The notes: generated from the sequence alone by a model not told the origin. 64,000 bases of DNA from Pyrrhosoma nymphula (GCA_963573305.1 OY754328.1:41283822-41347821); one strand, 5' to 3'; shown: positions 1 to 9,712, counted from the stretch's first letter. Translations and numbers: made by a program.

Positions 1-256
1 TATCAGAAACTGGATTCTTGGTTTTGGTCATGGTACTACTTATATGTACTTATTAATGTATTAGTAGTATGTACCATGATTTTTGTCTTTTGCTGGGAAG
101 TTCCATCAGTCATAAAAAATGTCCAAGGTCTTTTTGTGAGTCTATAACTGTGATTGAACAGCCCTCTGACTGCCTAGCAAGGATATTGCCATTTCTCGTC
201 CAGACAAATTTCAATTCATTCGCGTAGAACAGGAATGTATAATTTTTGCATAAAAT

Positions 257-385
257 GTAATTGTTCCCTCTGTTTTTAGACCTAAAATACTTGAACTGTT
301 ACATGAGGGTCACCCAGGCATTGTACGTATGAAGCTCAAGGCTCGGTCTGTTGTATTTTGGCCAGATATCAATAAGGACATTGAG
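257..385 (+). pseudogene. Ty3/gypsy integrase zinc-finger (H2C2) fragment, part 1
   Basis: An open frame from 257 reads through the N-terminal integrase zinc-binding domain of a Ty3/gypsy retrotransposon. Visible hallmarks are the HEGHPGI motif (the His-x3-His half of the zinc finger), an Arg-rich helix and the conserved WPDI tetrapeptide followed by an acidic pair. The frame stops abruptly at 385, where a MITE is inserted, and resumes at 680. In an intact element this domain lies upstream of the DDE catalytic core and helps bind the viral-type cDNA ends. No DDE core, protease or RT is present upstream, so this is a 5'-truncated relic. The assignment rests on motif recognition by eye. Confidence 0.8.
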
Positions 386-679
386 CAGTAGCGTAGCCAG
401 GGGGGAGCAGTGGGGGCAAAAGCCCCCCCGCACCGTGTTCTGGTGTCCCTAACTTAAGTCTGTGTATTTTTCCACTCTTAAGTCGCAAATACGTATAAAT
501 AAATGTGTATAATATGTTGTCAATTGTCATATTTTGTACAAACCCATCCACCTATTGCATCACCAAAATTTGTAAAGTTTAGTAAACTGGTTAATTTACG
601 AGTCGGCGCCCCCTAAAAATATTCTGCCCCCCCAAAAACTTTTCTGCCCCCCTAGATCCAAAACCTGTCTACGCCACTG
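386..679. mobile_element. 294-bp hAT-type MITE
   Basis: This non-coding insertion begins CAGTAGCGTAGCC and ends CTACGCCACTG, giving short terminal inverted repeats. It is flanked by a perfect 8-bp duplication, ACATTGAG, at 378-385 and 680-687. The CAG...CTG ends and 8-bp duplication are typical of hAT transposons. The interior is C-tract-rich and has no transposase. It interrupts the gypsy integrase frame, so it inserted after that retroelement. Confidence 0.82.
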
Positions 680-714
680 ACATTGAGGACTTTGTCGCAA
701 GGTGTACCTGGCTT
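680..714 (+). pseudogene. Ty3/gypsy integrase fragment, part 2
   Basis: After the first MITE the integrase frame resumes with the acidic/aromatic stretch that leads to the Cys half of the zinc finger (the first Cys is read near 699). The segment ends at a second hAT-type MITE at 715. Bases 680-687 are the target duplication. Confidence 0.7.
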
Positions 715-1200
715 CAGTGGCGGATACAGAAAAAACTCAAGGGGGGGGCGCAAGTTATCGCGACGATTGTAGCTTTCAAACTGACTGCCTGGCAGCGACT
801 CTGCTTCCCTTATTTATGTAGCTCGGTTGTTTCGAGAACATTCGGTGCCAGAAGGTTCGCTTCCAGACTTTTAAGGAGTGTGAACAAATACAAACAGTAG
901 AATATTCGCGATTTTTCTCGAACAAATGCCAGACAGAATAACGTATCGAGATCTCTAGAATGGCCGCGACTTTTCTCGTAGGTTAGCTATCTATGTGCCA
1001 GACAGAAACGTATAAAATACGATGACGCGGACGCGCACGCGTGCTACATACGAAAGTACAACTACTCGATAACTCGATTCAGCGTCGACTGACGAAAGAC
1101 GAACGAATAGCGTGCGGGCTGACTGGCGCGGGCGGCAATGCGAGCGGCCCCGCAAGGGGGGGCGCGCGCCCCCCGCGCCCCCCATATGTATCCGCCACTG
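715..1200. mobile_element. hAT MITE family 1, copy 1 (486 bp)
   Basis: The element starts CAGTGGCGGATAC and ends GTATCCGCCACTG, a perfect 13-bp terminal inverted repeat. It is flanked by the 8-bp duplication CCTGGCTT (707-714 and 1201-1208). The interior contains a twice-repeated GTGCCAGACAGAA motif and a GC-rich, G-tract-rich 3' segment. No transposase is encoded, so a hAT enzyme must have acted in trans. Three more copies are at 3721, 11993 and 20729. Short open frames inside are shadows. Confidence 0.9.
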
Positions 1201-1260
1201 CCTGGCTTGTGTTCAATCAAATTTAAAACCTGTCTCAGCTGAAACTATTCAATGGAAACA
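1201..1260 (+). pseudogene. Ty3/gypsy integrase fragment, part 3 (frameshifted)
   Basis: The continuation after the hAT MITE carries the second Cys region of the integrase zinc finger (CVQSN) and a short linker of KPVSAET type. It is one frame away from part 2, so the gene had decayed as well as being interrupted. Homology fades by about 1270. The DDE core is missing before the probable 3' LTR at 1373, implying an internal deletion. Confidence 0.65.
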
Positions 1261-1372
1261 ATTTTTTCCTCGTATTTCATGTCTAATTTTACAATTGTGT
1301 TTTGTCACATGTTGCTTTATGATTGATGCTACTTGATAAGCGTTTTCCATCATTGTAAGAGGTAGGGGGTAG

Positions 1373-1556
1373 TGTAGTGTTTTGCGATGTTATGTTGGCA
1401 ACAAGACAGTTGTTGGACGTCGCTTGTTATAACGGTGTTCGGTATCTGGAACGAGAGAGAATAAAGATGGAGACGAAAGAACATGTTGAGTTTTATTGAA
1501 TGAATTCCTGAGTCTTCCAGAGAATGAGCAATTGAGGTTATAGAGACGACACAACA
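1373..1556 (+). repeat. probable 3' LTR of the gypsy relic
   Basis: The 184-bp segment begins TGTAGTG and ends ACAACA (TG...CA ends) and carries AATAAA at 1460-1465. It is preceded by a purine-rich tract, GAGGTAGGGGGTAG, at about 1359-1372, as expected of a polypurine tract next to a 3' LTR. No second copy exists in the window, so the call rests on layout and position downstream of the integrase relic. Confidence 0.5.
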
Positions 1557-1979
1557 TTTAGATCTCAGGCATAGACAAAAAGTTTACTATGGTCTTGGGC
1601 AAGGGCTTCATCAAAATATGTAGTTTAGAAGGGGAGAACGATGACTCTGACTGCCATCCCATGCCACTGGTGTTAAATTTCTTATGGTACGCTGCATTGC
1701 TAGGAGCTGGTTTCTTTTGCCTAGCAATGCCTACAATAATGGGAGGAGGTGTGCGTGATTTTTCTGTGATATTTTAGCAAGACTGTGGCCAGAAGGCATA
1801 GTTAATATCGTCCAAGGTCACAGCTACTTTAAGGGTGGTGCAAATATTCAACACAACACTTTTGATTCGTTTCTAACTGGGGGTACACCTCTAATTTCAA
1901 CGGAGTTTTTAAAATGAATCTTGCTCTAATTTTATGGTCTTAATTTCGAGATCACTCACTTTTTCTTGCAGTACAGTTA
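1557..1979. other. unassigned stretch
   Basis: No recognised gene or repeat boundary. A 62-codon frame at 1589-1777 has no recognisable motif. Confidence 0.3.
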
Positions 1980-2261
1980 CTAGGTCTTTCCTGATAGTTC
2001 TTTTTCAATTGCAACTAGCCTAGTCAAGAGACTAGTCAGTAATGCACTATTTTCACTTACTTTGTTCGTGAGTGTCGATTGGTCCTTTCTTAATGAGTCT
2101 AATTTCTTCATGACTTCACTGAATAGGGTTCGCAGCTCCATCGCTGTCATCCATGATGTCTCCAACAATGGCTGCCCATCCACTCGTACTCCGGTGTTGG
2201 TATAATCAAATCGGGTACCTCTGATAGTGTTGTCACGCCGAGACACACTGTCTTTTTTCAT
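1980..2261 (-). pseudogene. retroelement gag/ORF1-like coiled-coil fragment
   Basis: A 93-codon minus-strand frame with an ATG at 2261. Residues about 45-90 have heptad-like spacing of Leu/Val with Lys/Glu, consistent with a coiled coil. This resembles the N-terminal half of retrotransposon ORF1 or gag-like proteins, which multimerise through coiled coils on their RNA. No zinc knuckle or RNA-binding domain follows. The identity is inferred only from the coiled-coil look and the repeat-rich setting. It could be chance. Confidence 0.3.
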
Positions 2262-3355
2262 GATCTTGCGGATCCGGCTGGACGACGGGTTGCCACTCTG
2301 ATGACTCTTTCAATGAATTCATCGTAGCCAACACTAGTGATCAAATGCTGTTTCGCGTTCCGTTTTCCCCTTAGCCTATATATGACTCTGGGGCTGGAAT
2401 TTTCCCTTTCCCATACCCTGTCTACCTATCCTTTTTTTCCTTCCTATTCCCGCAGCCCATCCATGCCCTCGGTCATGAGCGGAAGCTCGCATACCGAGGG
2501 CAGGGAAGGTGCCCTGTGCGGAGGACCCGTCTTTCTTCATGCACAGGTCCAAAGTTTTGGAGGTCTACCAGAGTCTTGAAATCCTCCTCAGTTAGAGACT
2601 TACAAGCTGGATGGTGTATGTCAGAGCAAGTGCCACACTGAAGAGCACTGCCGCACCTAACTTGGTGGCCACATGTGGCACCAGGCCCGTGCTGGGTACC
2701 TTTTGAGGGAGGGGGTCAGGGAGTGATGCGGGTGCCAACCTGGGGCATACCAAGGAATTATTTTTGGGGAGGGATACCGCTGGGATTATGGAATACCTGG
2801 GGGCCGGGGTTTAAAACTTAGGCCCCTGAAATATCAGTTTTAGGGTATTTGAAGGCTCATTAAAGACTTAAAAATCTAGTGTGTTAATAAGAAAAAATGT
2901 GAGATAGAACATTTAGACATATTTAAATCATGATTTTTGTCTTTTAAGTATGGGTCCATAAACTTGAATTGAAGAAAAAAGCGAATGATAAAAAATTAAA
3001 AAAAAACACTCTTTGGCAACTGTGCCTTCATAAAAACCACATTCAATAAAGGTAGATATATCTTTTTAAGTAAACAAAAATATTTTTTATTAGAATTTTT
3101 TTTATTATTTTAGTAGAAAAAGTCGTATGTCTTGTTGACTCTAAGTGAAACTTTAGAAATTTGACTTTTTGATCCCAGAATGGGGGCTCAATCCCAAGTA
3201 AAAAATTTTCCTTATGGACTTTCAATGTTAAAACATTCGAGACACAAAAAAGTCAGAATTTTTTTGCAAAACTTTTACTGCAAAGGTTTTTGGGCATGAG
3301 GAATATGATGGAACAACTTCCGTTTTTAGAAATCCAATCGTGATCCCTGTAAGGA
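2262..3355. other. unassigned, AT-rich toward 3.3 kb
   Basis: The first part (to about 2830) is mixed-composition DNA with C/T-rich and G-rich patches. From 2830 to 3340 it is AT-rich with A/T homopolymers. No gene was recognised. Confidence 0.3.
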
Positions 3356-4350
3356 CACAGTCAAGGTCGCAGGAGTGATAAAAAGCTAATCGGGGCAACA
3401 AAAGTGCCTAATAATAGGTTTAAAAGTGTGCCAAAGTCGATGGTGAGGTCCTCAGATTCCTCTTGTCATCCCTTGACCTCCAAGGGTTACGCAGGGGTCA
3501 AAGGTTATGAGGTGTCAGCAATGAAACCGAGGGAACAAACGTGTCGAATCATGGGTTTAAAAGGGTGCCCAAGTCAATGGTAAGGTCCATCCTGGTATTA
3601 TCCGGCCTCCAATGGTTACGCAGGGGTCAAAGGTCACAGGGTATAACAAAGCAAATCGTGGCAACTAACGCGTTGAATCATAGGTTTAAAAGGGTGCCAA
3701 ATTCGATGGTTAAGTCCCCCCAGTAGCGGATACAGAAAAAACTCAAGGGGGGGGGCGCAAGTTATCGCGACGATTGTAGCTTTCAAACTGACTGCCTGGC
3801 AGCGACTATGCTTCCCTTATATATGTAGCTCGGTTGTTTCGAGAACATTCGGTGCCAGAATGTTCGCTTCCAGACTTTTAAGGAGTGTGAACAAATACAA
3901 ACAGTAGAATATTCGCGACTTTTCTCGAACAAATGCCAGACAGAATAACGTATCGAGATCACTAGAATGGCCGCGACTTTTCTCGTAGGTTAGCTATCTA
4001 TGTGCCAGACAGAAACTTATAAAATACGATGACGCGGACGCGCACGCGTGCTACATAAGAAAGTACAACTACTCGATAACTCGACTCAGAGTCGACTGAC
4101 GAAAGACACGAACGAATAGCGTGCGGGCTGACTGGCGTGGGCGGCGCGGGCGGCGCGGGCGGCAAGGCGAGCGGCCCCGCAAGGGGGGGGAGCCCGCGCC
4201 CCCCATATGTATCCGCCACTGAGTCCCCCAGATACCTCTGGTCATCCGTTGACCTCCAAGGGCCAAAGCCAAAGGTCATGAAGTGTCGGTAAGCAAATCG
4301 GGGCAACAAGCACGTCGAACCCTGGGTTAAAAAGGGTCCTCAAGTTGATG
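3356..4350. repeat. ~131-bp minisatellite, about four monomers, split by a hAT MITE
   Basis: Recurring anchors GGTTTAAAAGGGTGCC (near 3418, 3551, 3682 and, decayed, 4322) and TCAAAGGTCA-type (3361, 3498, 3627, 4271) define a monomer of roughly 129-137 bp. Conserved parts include 'GACCTCCAAGGGTTACGCAG' and 'CAAATCGGGGCAAC'. The array is interrupted at 3721-4221 by a hAT MITE; removing it restores the periodicity. Confidence 0.8.
3721..4221. mobile_element. hAT MITE family 1, copy 2 (501 bp)
   Basis: CAGTAGCGGATAC...GTATCCGCCACTG termini with a perfect 8-bp duplication AGTCCCCC (3713-3720 and 4222-4229). It is longer than its siblings partly because a GC-rich unit GGGCGGCGC is repeated around 4138-4165, where other copies have it once. 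Inserted in the minisatellite. Confidence 0.9.
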
Positions 4351-4359
4351 GTTAGTTGT

Positions 4360-4625
4360 CAGTGTTTCAACTCGGGGGTTGGTTTTTCATGATATGTGAG
4401 AGTAGAACCCACGCCGCACTAAGCCATTGGCGTGTGAAATTCAAACATTTCAGGGAAAGGGGGCCAGTTACTTTCCCTGTGATTTTCCACGAAGTTTTCA
4501 CAATCAGACAGTCGCACCCCGAGGATTTTCGGAGGGGGTCTTCAAGAGTGGCTTCACCCGGATTAGAACCCGGAACCCTCAGGTCGGTACCCTAGCGTTC
4601 TAATCACTAGGCCACCACGACCCCA
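4360..4625 (-). mobile_element. tRNA-derived SINE family 1, copy 1
   Basis: Read on the minus strand, the element starts with a tRNA-like head: A-box-like GTGGCCTAGTGATTAGAA, and a B-box-like GGGTTCTAATCC near 4558-4569. A body of about 190 bp follows, ending in ACCAACCCCCGAGTTGAAACACTGA-type sequence (given here only as landmarks). A second copy lies at 7996-8245 on the plus strand. Such SINEs are transcribed by RNA polymerase III and mobilised by LINE proteins. Confidence 0.85.
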
Positions 4626-4871
4626 GATAGTTAGAAAACTTAGTAGAAATAATATGTTTATGTTCGAAAGGTATTGCTATATACACGGTTTGCCTTACGA
4701 GGTATTTGTTACAATAAAAAATCCAGACAATCCACTGCGGAAAAGTTTTTCGGTATTAAATGTAGCTGTATAGCCGGGTTATGAATCACATCCCGCGCAG
4801 CTGTTAGAACAACTTAATTAGAGTCTTAAGGGCAGTTCGAATATCATCTGCCACGAGGTGTCACCCATCGT

Positions 4872-5185
4872 TTAAGGTATAGTTTGAGTGATATATCACT
4901 GTTCCACGAATTTGATGAACTTGGCCTCATTTTAAAGAAAAAACTCCCATCTTATTAGTGGTTACAAAATATTAACCCCTTGCTGAACTGCTTTTCGACC
5001 AATTTGCCTGAAAATACAAACTGTTTTGCATGGGATATATTACGGCTGTGCGCTCCAGAGAATATTGGTAAAATTAGGAACCTCTAACACCTACATTTCG
5101 TAAGTTTTCTCAACTATTTATAAAAATTAATCAACTACTCACCGCAGTTATTTAATCAATTGATATAAAATTGAGTCAAATTAAC
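4872..5185. mobile_element. TTAA-flanked MITE family B, copy 1 (truncated)
   Basis: Begins TTAAGGTATAGTTTGAGTGA, matching the family B terminus TTAAGGTAGTTTGAGCGA, and runs collinear with other copies (for example 39588-40149) for about 300 bp. It then loses homology; the distal end is missing. No coding capacity. Confidence 0.75.
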
Positions 5186-5863
5186 ACATTCACATTTATT
5201 GATTTGAGACAAGGAGAAGCTAAGGAATGGTGGATGAAGGTTCGTTGACATAGATCCATCCACATGATTAATGACTTTGCCCTCTAACAATATTTATAGG
5301 TATGCTTGAAAACTCCTGTTAATACAATGTAAATACTATATCTGTCGTTCGCCCTTTTTGATATCTAAGAATCTTTAGGCTCCTGCCACATGCAATTGTA
5401 GCGGTTAATAGTAATTCGGAAATGTAGATTTAAGATACTCAATATCATACCCTTTGTCAACTTAAAAGTTTATCAAGGTTGGTTGGGAACTCGGAAACAT
5501 TAAAAATTTCTTCTGTTTCAGGGGTGTGAGTATTGGAAGGAGTAATCAATGAGTAAATTAGAGAATAAAGGCCATGTTCTTATGTGTAGAACATTTTTCT
5601 TCAGGTCTTGGGAATGAAAATAGAGTGCGGTACAGGTGCTGTTAACAACTGCAACGATGTAGTTATAATTACAGTAGCCAAAATAAACGTTTACTCCACT
5701 CCAGTTATAGCGTTTGAATACAACATTATTTATAATTATTTCCTGCATTTCGGTAAATGATTGATGGTAAATATTGTTTCCTTTGGCACTTTTTCCAAGT
5801 GTTGTTTGAATAACGAGGATTATGGGTTGCTTGAGGAACGTGGCCTACTGAATTTAACCCTTT
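5186..5863. other. unassigned stretch
   Basis: AT-leaning sequence with no recognised gene or repeat; the 76-codon minus frame at 5518-5748 has no known motif. Confidence 0.3.
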
Positions 5864-6165
5864 AACTGCTCCCATCGTCTATAAGCGATGGATGTAGTAG
5901 ACTGCTCCCATCGTCTATTGGCGATTTGAATAAATTTTGAAAAAAGGTGTATTTCGTCATTCAGTAAAAAAACACCTCCTGCAGTACGACATTCAGAGTA
6001 AAATTATTAGTAATTACGTACTAAAAATTTTTTAAAAACTTTTTTCCCATAAATATATTAAGTGATAAGTGATAAAATTACGCAAAAATAAGAAAAAATA
6101 AAAACATTTTTTTTTGCGCCTGTGGAGAGCTCTTTTTCAGATTAATTGCGCAGTTAAAGGGTTAA
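5864..6165. mobile_element. 302-bp TTAA MITE (TTAACCCTTTAACTGC ends)
   Basis: Starts TTAACCCTTTAACTGC and ends GCAGTTAAAGGGTTAA, a perfect inverted repeat with TTAA at both ends. TTAA target specificity and CCC-type ends are typical of the piggyBac superfamily. Inside, ACTGCTCCCATCGTCTAT is directly repeated at about 5875 and 5910. Confidence 0.8.
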
Positions 6166-7217
6166 AGACATGCAAAAGTACAACAGAGGGTGGAAAAACA
6201 AAGAGGACAGCGATCCTCGTAAGAGTTTAACTACTGGGAAATTGAATAAAAATTATATGAATGTTACCAGAGGACCTCAATTTTTAAGGGAATAATAAAA
6301 AAAATGGTAGCGTCCCCATACAATTATTCTTTTCTCGATTTCCCACTAGTTAACGACTACCATAGGGGTCAATCCATTTGAACTGGTCAAAAAAAAATAA
6401 GTTGGTTGCTTGACCAATTTTAAAAAATTTAAACTTTCCTAGTTGTTACCCTAATGCCTTAAGTCATTAAAACTATTTGTTTTTAATTTTTATCTCAAGC
6501 GGTTTATATTGGGCGGCCATTTTTATTATGTTGTGCAAGCCAATTTTGCGTTTGTAAAGGTGCACGTAAAAGTCTATAACTATAAAAGTATTTACCTTAG
6601 AAGGATAAAATAAAAAGAATTTTGTTTGCAATTTCTCAAGGTAAAAAATAAGTCCGGTAGTTTGCTTATCTATCTCTATCCTTTCTAAGGTAAAACTACA
6701 AGCAAAATTTAAAAAAAAGTTACGATTGAAATTTCAATATTTGAAATTTTTTTCTAATAGTACGTAGGAATGAATTATACAGTTTGAATATTTTTTTTAT
6801 TTGTAGATATATGCCATTAGGTGTATCATAAAAAAATTCAATAGTGATATATGTACCCTTGATTTGTTATAAATTTTTAAAAAGTCACTTTTTTCAAAAT
6901 TTTCAGTTTTTCTTTAAATAAATCTGATGGGGTTAGAGATAAAAATCTCAAATTAGCAGAACTTACAGTCTTTGTGTATGTGTATATGATATATAAAATT
7001 TTTGTTGTGTATTTTACTAATAAAAAAGTTACAATCTCTCAAAAATCATAAAAACGTCACTAAGAAAAATTCGCTTTTATTGGGGGTCCAGGGGGACGGA
7101 GTTTACACCCGCGTTCTATCCGCGTTCATCTATAGATCCATTACGAGTAGATCCCTTCCCCTGGAGGGCTATTCTGTATGTTCTCGGAATTTCCGAGTTT
7201 CGAAAGTGACGAAATGT

Positions 7218-7225
7218 TGACGTCA
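7218..7225. promoter_or_regulatory. TGACGTCA palindrome (CRE-like), site 1
   Basis: An exact 8-bp cAMP-response-element consensus. The same octamer recurs at 7281. Function not shown; no transcription unit is evident nearby. Confidence 0.3.
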
Positions 7226-7280
7226 CAGTCTCTAAATTTTCAAATAGGGCCATTGAAAAGCTGAGATTGGTCGGGGACAG

Positions 7281-7288
7281 TGACGTCA
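7281..7288. promoter_or_regulatory. TGACGTCA palindrome (CRE-like), site 2
   Basis: Second exact CRE octamer, 63 bp from the first, flanked by GGGGACAG and CATCTTC. Confidence 0.3.
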
Positions 7289-7852
7289 CATCTTCGGATC
7301 TAGGTGGAGAAGTAGATGATAGGGTTAGGGGGCGGGTGGACGTATTTGGGTTGGGAGGCAGATCCCCGTCGCTAGGCGTGGTGTGTACAGGGAGGACGTT
7401 TCAGGGGAAATTCACGGGTTGGCAAATTATGTTATTTATATGTGAGATGCATTCCGTGAATTCAAAAATGATAACTCAATATAGGGAAAGCAAATTTTGA
7501 AGTAGAAGGTCTCGCATTGAAAGGTTTTGGGCCAGGAGTAGGTACCCGGGAGATGGATGAAGATGTAAGGAATTTCAGACGATAGAAAGGAGCCTGTAGT
7601 TGAGGTGGGATGGAAGTGTTTTTCGTCTCTATTATTCAGTGCCTGTCGGCTCTTTCCCTGTCTACATCTTGTGATCATTGCTGAAAAGCTGTCTCCAACC
7701 CCTGAATTCTTGAAGGCGGCTTGCTGCCCAGCTTCGTCTTCATCGTCACGCCTACGAAAGTTCGCTGTTCCCGTCTATATCCGACCAAGTGAATATCTTG
7801 ATGCCAAGGATAGCTTGATAATGATCGTCGAGGAATAATATGTTGAGAATGT

Positions 7853-7990
7853 TGGCTTCGATGGTGGTGGGGTAACGTCCTCGCCTGCTAACCCGAAGGT
7901 CGCAGGTTCGAATTCCGTCTGTGTGGATTTAAGCCATCTAGGACATGGTAGGGTGTGTTCATCTGTGTAATGAATAGGTAGTAATTGGTA
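7853..7990 (+). mobile_element. tRNA-derived SINE family 2
   Basis: The head GATGGTGGTGGGGTAACG is followed by a canonical-looking B box, GGTTCGAATTCC, about 45 bp later, then a short unique body to about 7990. It differs from SINE family 1, which begins immediately downstream. Only one copy is in the window. Confidence 0.7.
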
Positions 7991-7995
7991 GTAAG

Positions 7996-8245
7996 AGGGG
8001 TCGTGGTGGCCCAGTGGGTAGACTAGTGAGAAGCTGGACTACCGACCGGTGGGTCCCGGGTTCAAATCCAGGTGAAGCCACTCGGGTGAGGGCATTTCCT
8101 CCGAAAATCCTCGCGGTGCGGTTCTATGGAAAAAAACAGGGAAAGGAACTGCCCCCCCCCCCCTAGCCACGCCATTGGCTTAGTACGGGGTGAGCTCTAC
8201 TCTCACCTATCAAAACCAACCTTCGGGTTGAAACACTGAGTAAGG
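7996..8245 (+). mobile_element. tRNA-derived SINE family 1, copy 2
   Basis: The tRNA-like head carries A-box-like GTGGCCCAGTGGGTAGACTA and B-box GGGTTCAAATCC. The body matches the 4360-4625 copy (shared 'GGTGAAGCCACTC', 'TCCGAAAATCCTCG', 'GGCTTAGT'). It ends TTGAAACACTGA and then runs into an ATT-rich tail near 8278. A C-homopolymer near 8152 marks local slippage. Confidence 0.88.
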
Positions 8246-8831
8246 GACATTGTGTTAGATGTTACCTATAAAGGTATTATTATTAATATTTAATCCTGGT
8301 TATTTGCTAAATTTATTCACGTTTTTATCAAAAATTATATAAAAATCAGGTTCACGTCATTTACGAGGATATGAAAATTAAGGTGGGCAGCGACCACCTG
8401 TGTCTATGCCGGTCACTACTATAGGGTCTCAAACGGGTGCTCTGCACATTTCAATGAGCTGTGTCATTTTCAGAATGAAGCAATTTTTTTTCCTCTGCGT
8501 TTTTTTCGCGTTGATGGATTATTCAAACGTTACACGTGTGCGTTACACAATGTGCGTGAACAATTTTTTCGTCTCTCATCGTTAATAACTACGCGGCGCG
8601 TTTCATATGAGAGGGAGCTTGGGAAACGCTTAAGTACGGTATATATAATTAGTAATTTTTACACGTTTCGCCAAAAGGATCTCTCCTACACGTAGGAATT
8701 GCCACGAGAAAGAATTTCTACGTATTTCAGCGTCGAATTTGCTTCAAGCATGAATAAAATCTCTCCTAAGATGTTGGATTTGGTCCTTATCCTTTAATAA
8801 GGGTTGCAATTGTGTAGTTGCAAAATACATA
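8246..8831. other. unassigned stretch
   Basis: AT-leaning sequence without a recognised feature. Confidence 0.3.
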
Positions 8832-8841
8832 TATATTAACG

Positions 8842-9041
8842 GTAATAAGAACTAAGATATTACAATTTTCTACAGATAAAGATTTAATCGACCCGGGTTT
8901 CGATGCACTGCATCATCACCTGATGATAATGCAGTGCATCGAAACCCGGGTCGAATAAAACTTTATCTGTGGAAAATTGTAATATCTTAGTTCTTATTAT
9001 GTTCATATTCCACAACATCTCGCCTGATTCCTCCCTTTTCG
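8842..9041. mobile_element. 200-bp palindromic Penelope-like insertion
   Basis: Flanked by a 10-bp direct duplication TATATTAACG (8832-8841 and 9042-9051). Bases 8843-9000 form a long imperfect palindrome with ~78-bp arms centred near 8920, followed by a ~40-bp non-palindromic tail. Each arm has a hammerhead-like block, intact on the plus strand. Penelope-like retroelements are known to carry hammerhead motifs in their terminal repeats, which can be inverted. A sibling insertion is at 23146-23364. No coding sequence, so RT was supplied in trans. Confidence 0.7.
8920..8952 (+). ncRNA. hammerhead ribozyme motif (plus-strand arm)
   Basis: Core CTGATGA at 8920-8926, then a stem II hairpin built on ATGCAGTGCAT, GAAA at 8941-8944, a helix III segment ACCCGGGT that is self-complementary, and the GTC cleavage triplet at 8950-8952. 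The order matches the minimal hammerhead. Helix III has almost no loop within one molecule, so cleavage may need a dimer. The opposite arm has GTGATGA instead of CTGATGA (C3 changed) and is probably inactive. Confidence 0.65.
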
Positions 9042-9059
9042 TATATTAACGATCCCTCT

Positions 9060-9320
9060 CCATTGTGATAATATCTGTAGTGTAGTAGTGCATGCTTGTG
9101 ATGCTTCGCCTCGTGACAAGCATTTGCGATTTATGCTAATACATAATTAGTCGTAGTTACACTAACTTTAGGGATAGTGTAATGCATGAATATTACTCCT
9201 TAGATAGACTCCTTAATATAGACTCCTTGGTGTAATGCATGTTGGTGAATGCTCACCCCCTGCCAAACACCCCTGAGGTGGCTTGCAGGTATTTTGTAGA
9301 CGTAGACAATCTGCCCAGTT
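9060..9320 (+). mobile_element. 3' tail of LINE family L (5'-truncated)
   Basis: Collinear with the minus-strand LINE tail at 24490-24660: CGCCTCGTGACAAG, then TTTATGCTAATACATAATTAG, then the conserved CCCCTGAGGTGGCTTGCAGG block, then GTAGACGTAGAC tail. A 35-bp local duplication (GACTCCTTA-type, 9200-9235) disturbs it. The palindromic Penelope-like insertion sits just upstream and may lie within the same LINE copy. Confidence 0.75.
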
Positions 9321-9324
9321 CCAA

Positions 9325-9600
9325 TCGATTGTGTGCGTACTTTTTGTGTGATATTATTATCGTGCCGGATTTTTATTAATCGCTTTAATTTCCAGATTTT
9401 CATATCATATTACATTTTCTTACATGCCCGAACGACGAAAACAACTTTGGTTACGTTATACAGAATCTTCTTCAGAAATTGAAAGACGATTCGTCAATTC
9501 AAATTTTCGCGTAGCCAGTTAGGCGTTGGGAGACCCTGACGGCGCTTAATTTAGTAAGCTGAAGGTGTTAGCAACCCATGCTTGCTGTATAATTAATGCA
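9325..9600. other. unassigned stretch
   Basis: Nothing recognised. Confidence 0.3.
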
Positions 9601-9617
9601 TATACATATATTTGCGT

Positions 9618-9712
9618 TGCCACGAGACGAGACCGGGGTCGGAAGTGACGAGACGAGACTCGAGACGATGGTGCTATGTTTCGAGACGAGACCACGGCCA
9701 CGAGACTTTCGA
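9618..9712. repeat. degenerate CGAGACGAGA simple repeat
   Basis: The motif ACGAGACGAGAC recurs four times in under 100 bp with spacers. It resembles the subterminal part of some insect DNA transposons, but no inverted partner was seen. Confidence 0.45.

Larger units (their letters stand above)
6166..7852. other. unassigned; AT-rich then GC-richer
   Basis: To about 7000 the sequence is A/T-rich with a short inverted pair TTACCTTAGAAGGATA / TATCCTTTCTAAGGTAA (near 6593 and 6677). From 7080 to 7850 it is more balanced and carries two TGACGTCA palindromes. No gene recognised. Confidence 0.3.

Noticed and set aside
3998..4309. 103-codon Pro/Arg-rich minus frame
   Set aside because: Lies mostly inside a hAT MITE whose boundaries and target duplication are clear.
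7853..8245. Functional tRNA genes
   Set aside because: The tRNA-like heads are followed by SINE bodies, lack a full cloverleaf and (family 1) recur with the same body at 4360.
9618..9712. CGAGACGAGA cluster as a CRISPR-like array
   Set aside because: Spacing is irregular, units are degenerate, and the genome is eukaryotic.
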